Part shown: positions 6,066 to 7,164 of the stretch, piece after piece
How the letters are laid out: every line of letters begins with the position of its first letter
Position numbering within the stretch: the first letter of the stretch is position 1
From: an uncultured Collinsella sp.
Lineage (GTDB): Bacteria; Actinomycetota; Coriobacteriia; Coriobacteriales; Coriobacteriaceae
DNA: 7,164 nucleotides
NCBI GenBank assembly: GCA_900549275.1
Contig: URNU01000069.1
Coordinates: 1 to 7,164 of the forward strand
Direction of reading: 5' to 3'
Made by a program: the position numbers and the translations under genes
The notes under the pieces: model-generated
The model's input: only the letters and a program-made list of their open reading frames with translations
What the model was told of the DNA's origin: nothing
Database searches by the model: none

Positions 6066-6204
6066 TTGCCCGCCGCGTGAGGGGTGTGGGGGTTAAGTTT
6101 CCTGCTCTACAGTCCTGCTCACGACGGAGGCCACATTAAGTGGCCTCCTGTTCGTGCGGAACTCGCGATAAACTTAACCCCCACACCCCTCACGCGGCGG
6201 GCAA
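6066..6204. repeat. 139-bp palindromic element with perfect 35-bp inverted arms
   Basis: The left arm (6066-6100, beginning TTGCCCGCCGCG and ending GGTTAAGTTT) is the exact reverse complement of the right arm (6170-6204) over all 35 bases; pairing stops on both sides. The 69 bases between the arms contain a second, nested hairpin (6120-6156) with unpaired linkers of 19 and 13 bases. There is no ORF of note, no transposase, and the flanking 5-mers (CGAGT and CCGTC) are not a target duplication. It occupies most of the 338-bp divergent gap between the ABC operon and the methyltransferase gene. It could be a MITE-like or REP-like interspersed repeat, a cruciform-forming regulatory element, or a structured RNA. 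I cannot tell its copy number from this window. Confidence 0.9.
6120..6156. repeat. Nested GC-rich hairpin at the centre of the palindromic element
   Basis: GGAGGCCAC (6126-6134) pairs perfectly with GTGGCCTCC (6140-6148) around the loop ATTAA. Beyond a small internal loop (C against TGT), CACGA (6120-6124) pairs with TCGTG (6152-6156), making 14 pairs in all. Neither side has a T-run, so it is not an intrinsic terminator. The left linker contains a short direct repeat, CCTGCTC at 6101-6107 and 6114-6120. Confidence 0.8.
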
Positions 6205-6259
6205 CCGTCGTTGGGCTTATCACTGACACGAATAAACCGCTTGTATATCGTCTGCTGGC

Positions 6260-6289
6260 TTGGCACGGTACAATACTTGCAGCTTTAAT
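6260..6289 (+). promoter_or_regulatory. Candidate promoter of the rRNA methyltransferase gene
   Basis: TTGGCA (6260-6265) is followed after 18 bases by TTTAAT (6284-6289), which would start transcription close to 6296 with a very short leader. TACAAT (6269-6274) is a better -10 hexamer but lacks a good -35 at 16-18 bases. A further candidate upstream is CTGACA (6223-6228) with TATCGT 17 bases on. A promoter for the gene must lie in 6205-6300; which one is used cannot be decided by eye. Confidence 0.35.
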
Positions 6290-6299
6290 TCATGAATTA
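6286..6299. promoter_or_regulatory. Perfect 14-bp palindrome before the methyltransferase gene
   Basis: TAATTCATGAATTA is fully self-complementary and ends 2 bases before the GGAG (6302-6305) of the ribosome binding site. It overlaps the candidate -10 and the likely transcription start, a usual place for a repressor site. AT-rich palindromes of this size can also be chance. Confidence 0.35.
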
Positions 6300-6311
6300 G
6301 TGGAGTTATTG

Positions 6312-7164
6312 ATGGCAGAATCTCGTGCGGAGCGTAAGGCCCGTCGTGCTTTGATCGAGGCGGCTGAGGGATCGGGGGAGAAAAAATCTTCTAAGAAATC
6401 CAAGTCTTCTAAAGCTGCAAAAAGCAAATCGACCAAGAACAGGGCTAAGAGCAAGCGTTCTGACTCTCGTCGGAGCGAGGTCAAGGCATCTCAGACTCGC
6501 TCCAAGCGCTCGCATAAAGATCCGGTTTCGCCTGCGCGTAAGGCTGTGGACCCCAAGTCTCCTTGTTCCATCATGAAAGCTTGCGGTGGGTGCACGGCGC
6601 TCAATCGTCCTTATAAAAAGCAGTTGGCAGCTAAGCAGGCTGTTATGGAGGAGCTTTTTGCTGCCCTTTGTGAGCGCGAGGGTATTAGCGTCGACCCCAT
6701 TCGCGGTATGGGAGTCACCCTGGGTGACCCGGGCACATATCCTGCGCCGCGCGGTTTTCGCCATAAGGCCGCCACTCCCTTTGCCCCCGGCAAAGAGGGC
6801 TCTGTTCGATGCGGCTTTTTTGAACGTGGCACGCACAGAATCGTTGCTGTTCCCGAATGCCCTGTCGAGGCACCGGGCGCCCGACAGATCCTCAACGGCA
6901 TCGCGCGTGAGGCCGAGCGCCTGCACATTCCCGCCTTTAACGAAGACAAACATCTCGGGCTGCTTCGCTATGCCGTCGTTCGCTGCGGCTGGCGCACCGA
7001 CCAGATCATGGTCACCCTCGTGACCGCCCAGCGCGATCTGCCGCATGCACAGGATTTCTTTGAGGCCGTCGCTGCACTCGATCCGCGCATCGTCACCGTC
7101 GCCCAAAACATCAACGGACGTCCCGGCAACGCCATCCTCGGCGAGGAAACCCGCATTGTATATG
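6312..7164 (+). CDS. rlmD: 23S rRNA (uracil-C5)-methyltransferase, RlmD/RlmC family (3' end outside window)
   Basis: The first 284 codons are present and open to the window edge. The family adds a methyl group from S-adenosylmethionine to C5 of a uridine in 23S rRNA (U1939 for RlmD). The iron-sulphur cluster cysteines are all visible: Cys85, Cys91 and Cys94 in CSIMKACGGC, and Cys183 in VPECPV, matching the four of E. coli RumA. GFFERGTHRIVAVP, LLRYAVVR and ININGRPGNAILG-like sequence (265-277) are also family-typical. The methyltransferase domain with its catalytic Cys lies beyond the window. Residues 24-70 are a disordered basic tail (34 of 47 are Lys, Arg or Ser) in place of the TRAM domain seen in E. 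coli RlmD. GGAG (6302-6305), 6 bases before ATG, supports the start. RlmC, which also lacks TRAM, is an alternative name. Confidence 0.87.
   Translation, partial: MAESRAERKARRALIEAAEGSGEKKSSKKSKSSKAAKSKSTKNRAKSKRSDSRRSEVKASQTRSKRSHKDPVSPARKAVDPKSPCSIMKACGGCTALNRPYKKQLAAKQAVMEELFAALCEREGISVDPIRGMGVTLGDPGTYPAPRGFRHKAATPFAPGKEGSVRCGFFERGTHRIVAVPECPVEAPGARQILNGIAREAERLHIPAFNEDKHLGLLRYAVVRCGWRTDQIMVTLVTAQRDLPHAQDFFEAVAALDPRIVTVAQNINGRPGNAILGEETRIVY

Noticed and set aside
6120..6156. Intrinsic terminator at the centre of the palindromic element
   Set aside because: The stem is strong, but no T-run follows it on either strand and no gene ends nearby.
6061..6209. Transposon insertion with target-site duplication around the palindromic element
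   Set aside because: The bases outside the arms differ (CGAGT on the left, CCGTC on the right) and there is no transposase ORF, so insertion cannot be claimed from this sequence alone.
6306..7106. 266-codon minus-strand ORF opposite the methyltransferase gene
   Set aside because: It is antisense to a gene with all four cluster cysteines and has no motif of its own.

Overview
The window reads as chromosomal DNA from a GC-rich Gram-positive bacterium of the Actinomycetota. I would guess the class Coriobacteriia, perhaps Collinsella. That placement is inference: it rests on C/G-ending codons, strong AGGAG-type ribosome binding sites, a lipoprotein-type solute-binding protein, and a secreted nuclease of the NRCH type. 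There is no rRNA or marker gene to settle it. There is no CRISPR array, tRNA, transposase or phage gene.

Layout. Positions 1-84 may hold the last codons of an upstream gene. A secreted or membrane-anchored DNA/RNA non-specific endonuclease runs rightward (214-1197). It converges on a leftward gene for an elongation factor G-like translational GTPase paralogue (1330-3405), and two hairpin terminators facing leftward lie between them. Next, also leftward, is a complete three-gene polar amino acid ABC importer operon: binding protein (5113-5973), permease (4460-5113) and ATPase (3703-4467). Its genes overlap at TAATG and ATGATTAA junctions, and it ends in a strong terminator (3648-3681). A 338-bp divergent intergenic region separates this operon from a rightward 23S rRNA uracil-C5-methyltransferase gene (RlmD/RlmC family, from 6312), which is cut by the window end.

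How the genes work together. Only the importer genes clearly form a unit: a lipid-anchored receptor, a membrane channel and an energising ATPase, transcribed from a good promoter (TTGTGC-N17-TATGAT). An almost perfect 20-bp palindrome lies just downstream of that promoter, and a related half-site lies inside its spacer, which suggests a dedicated repressor. The other genes look like independent housekeeping or accessory genes.

Most unusual parts. First, a 139-bp element (6066-6204) with perfect 35-bp inverted arms enclosing a second, GC-rich hairpin, directly upstream of the importer promoter. Second, the EF-G-like protein has lost several canonical GTPase residues. Third, the methyltransferase carries a Lys/Ser/Arg-rich tail where RlmD usually has a TRAM domain. 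I do not see a new multi-gene defence or mobile system here; the palindromic element is the best candidate for something undescribed.
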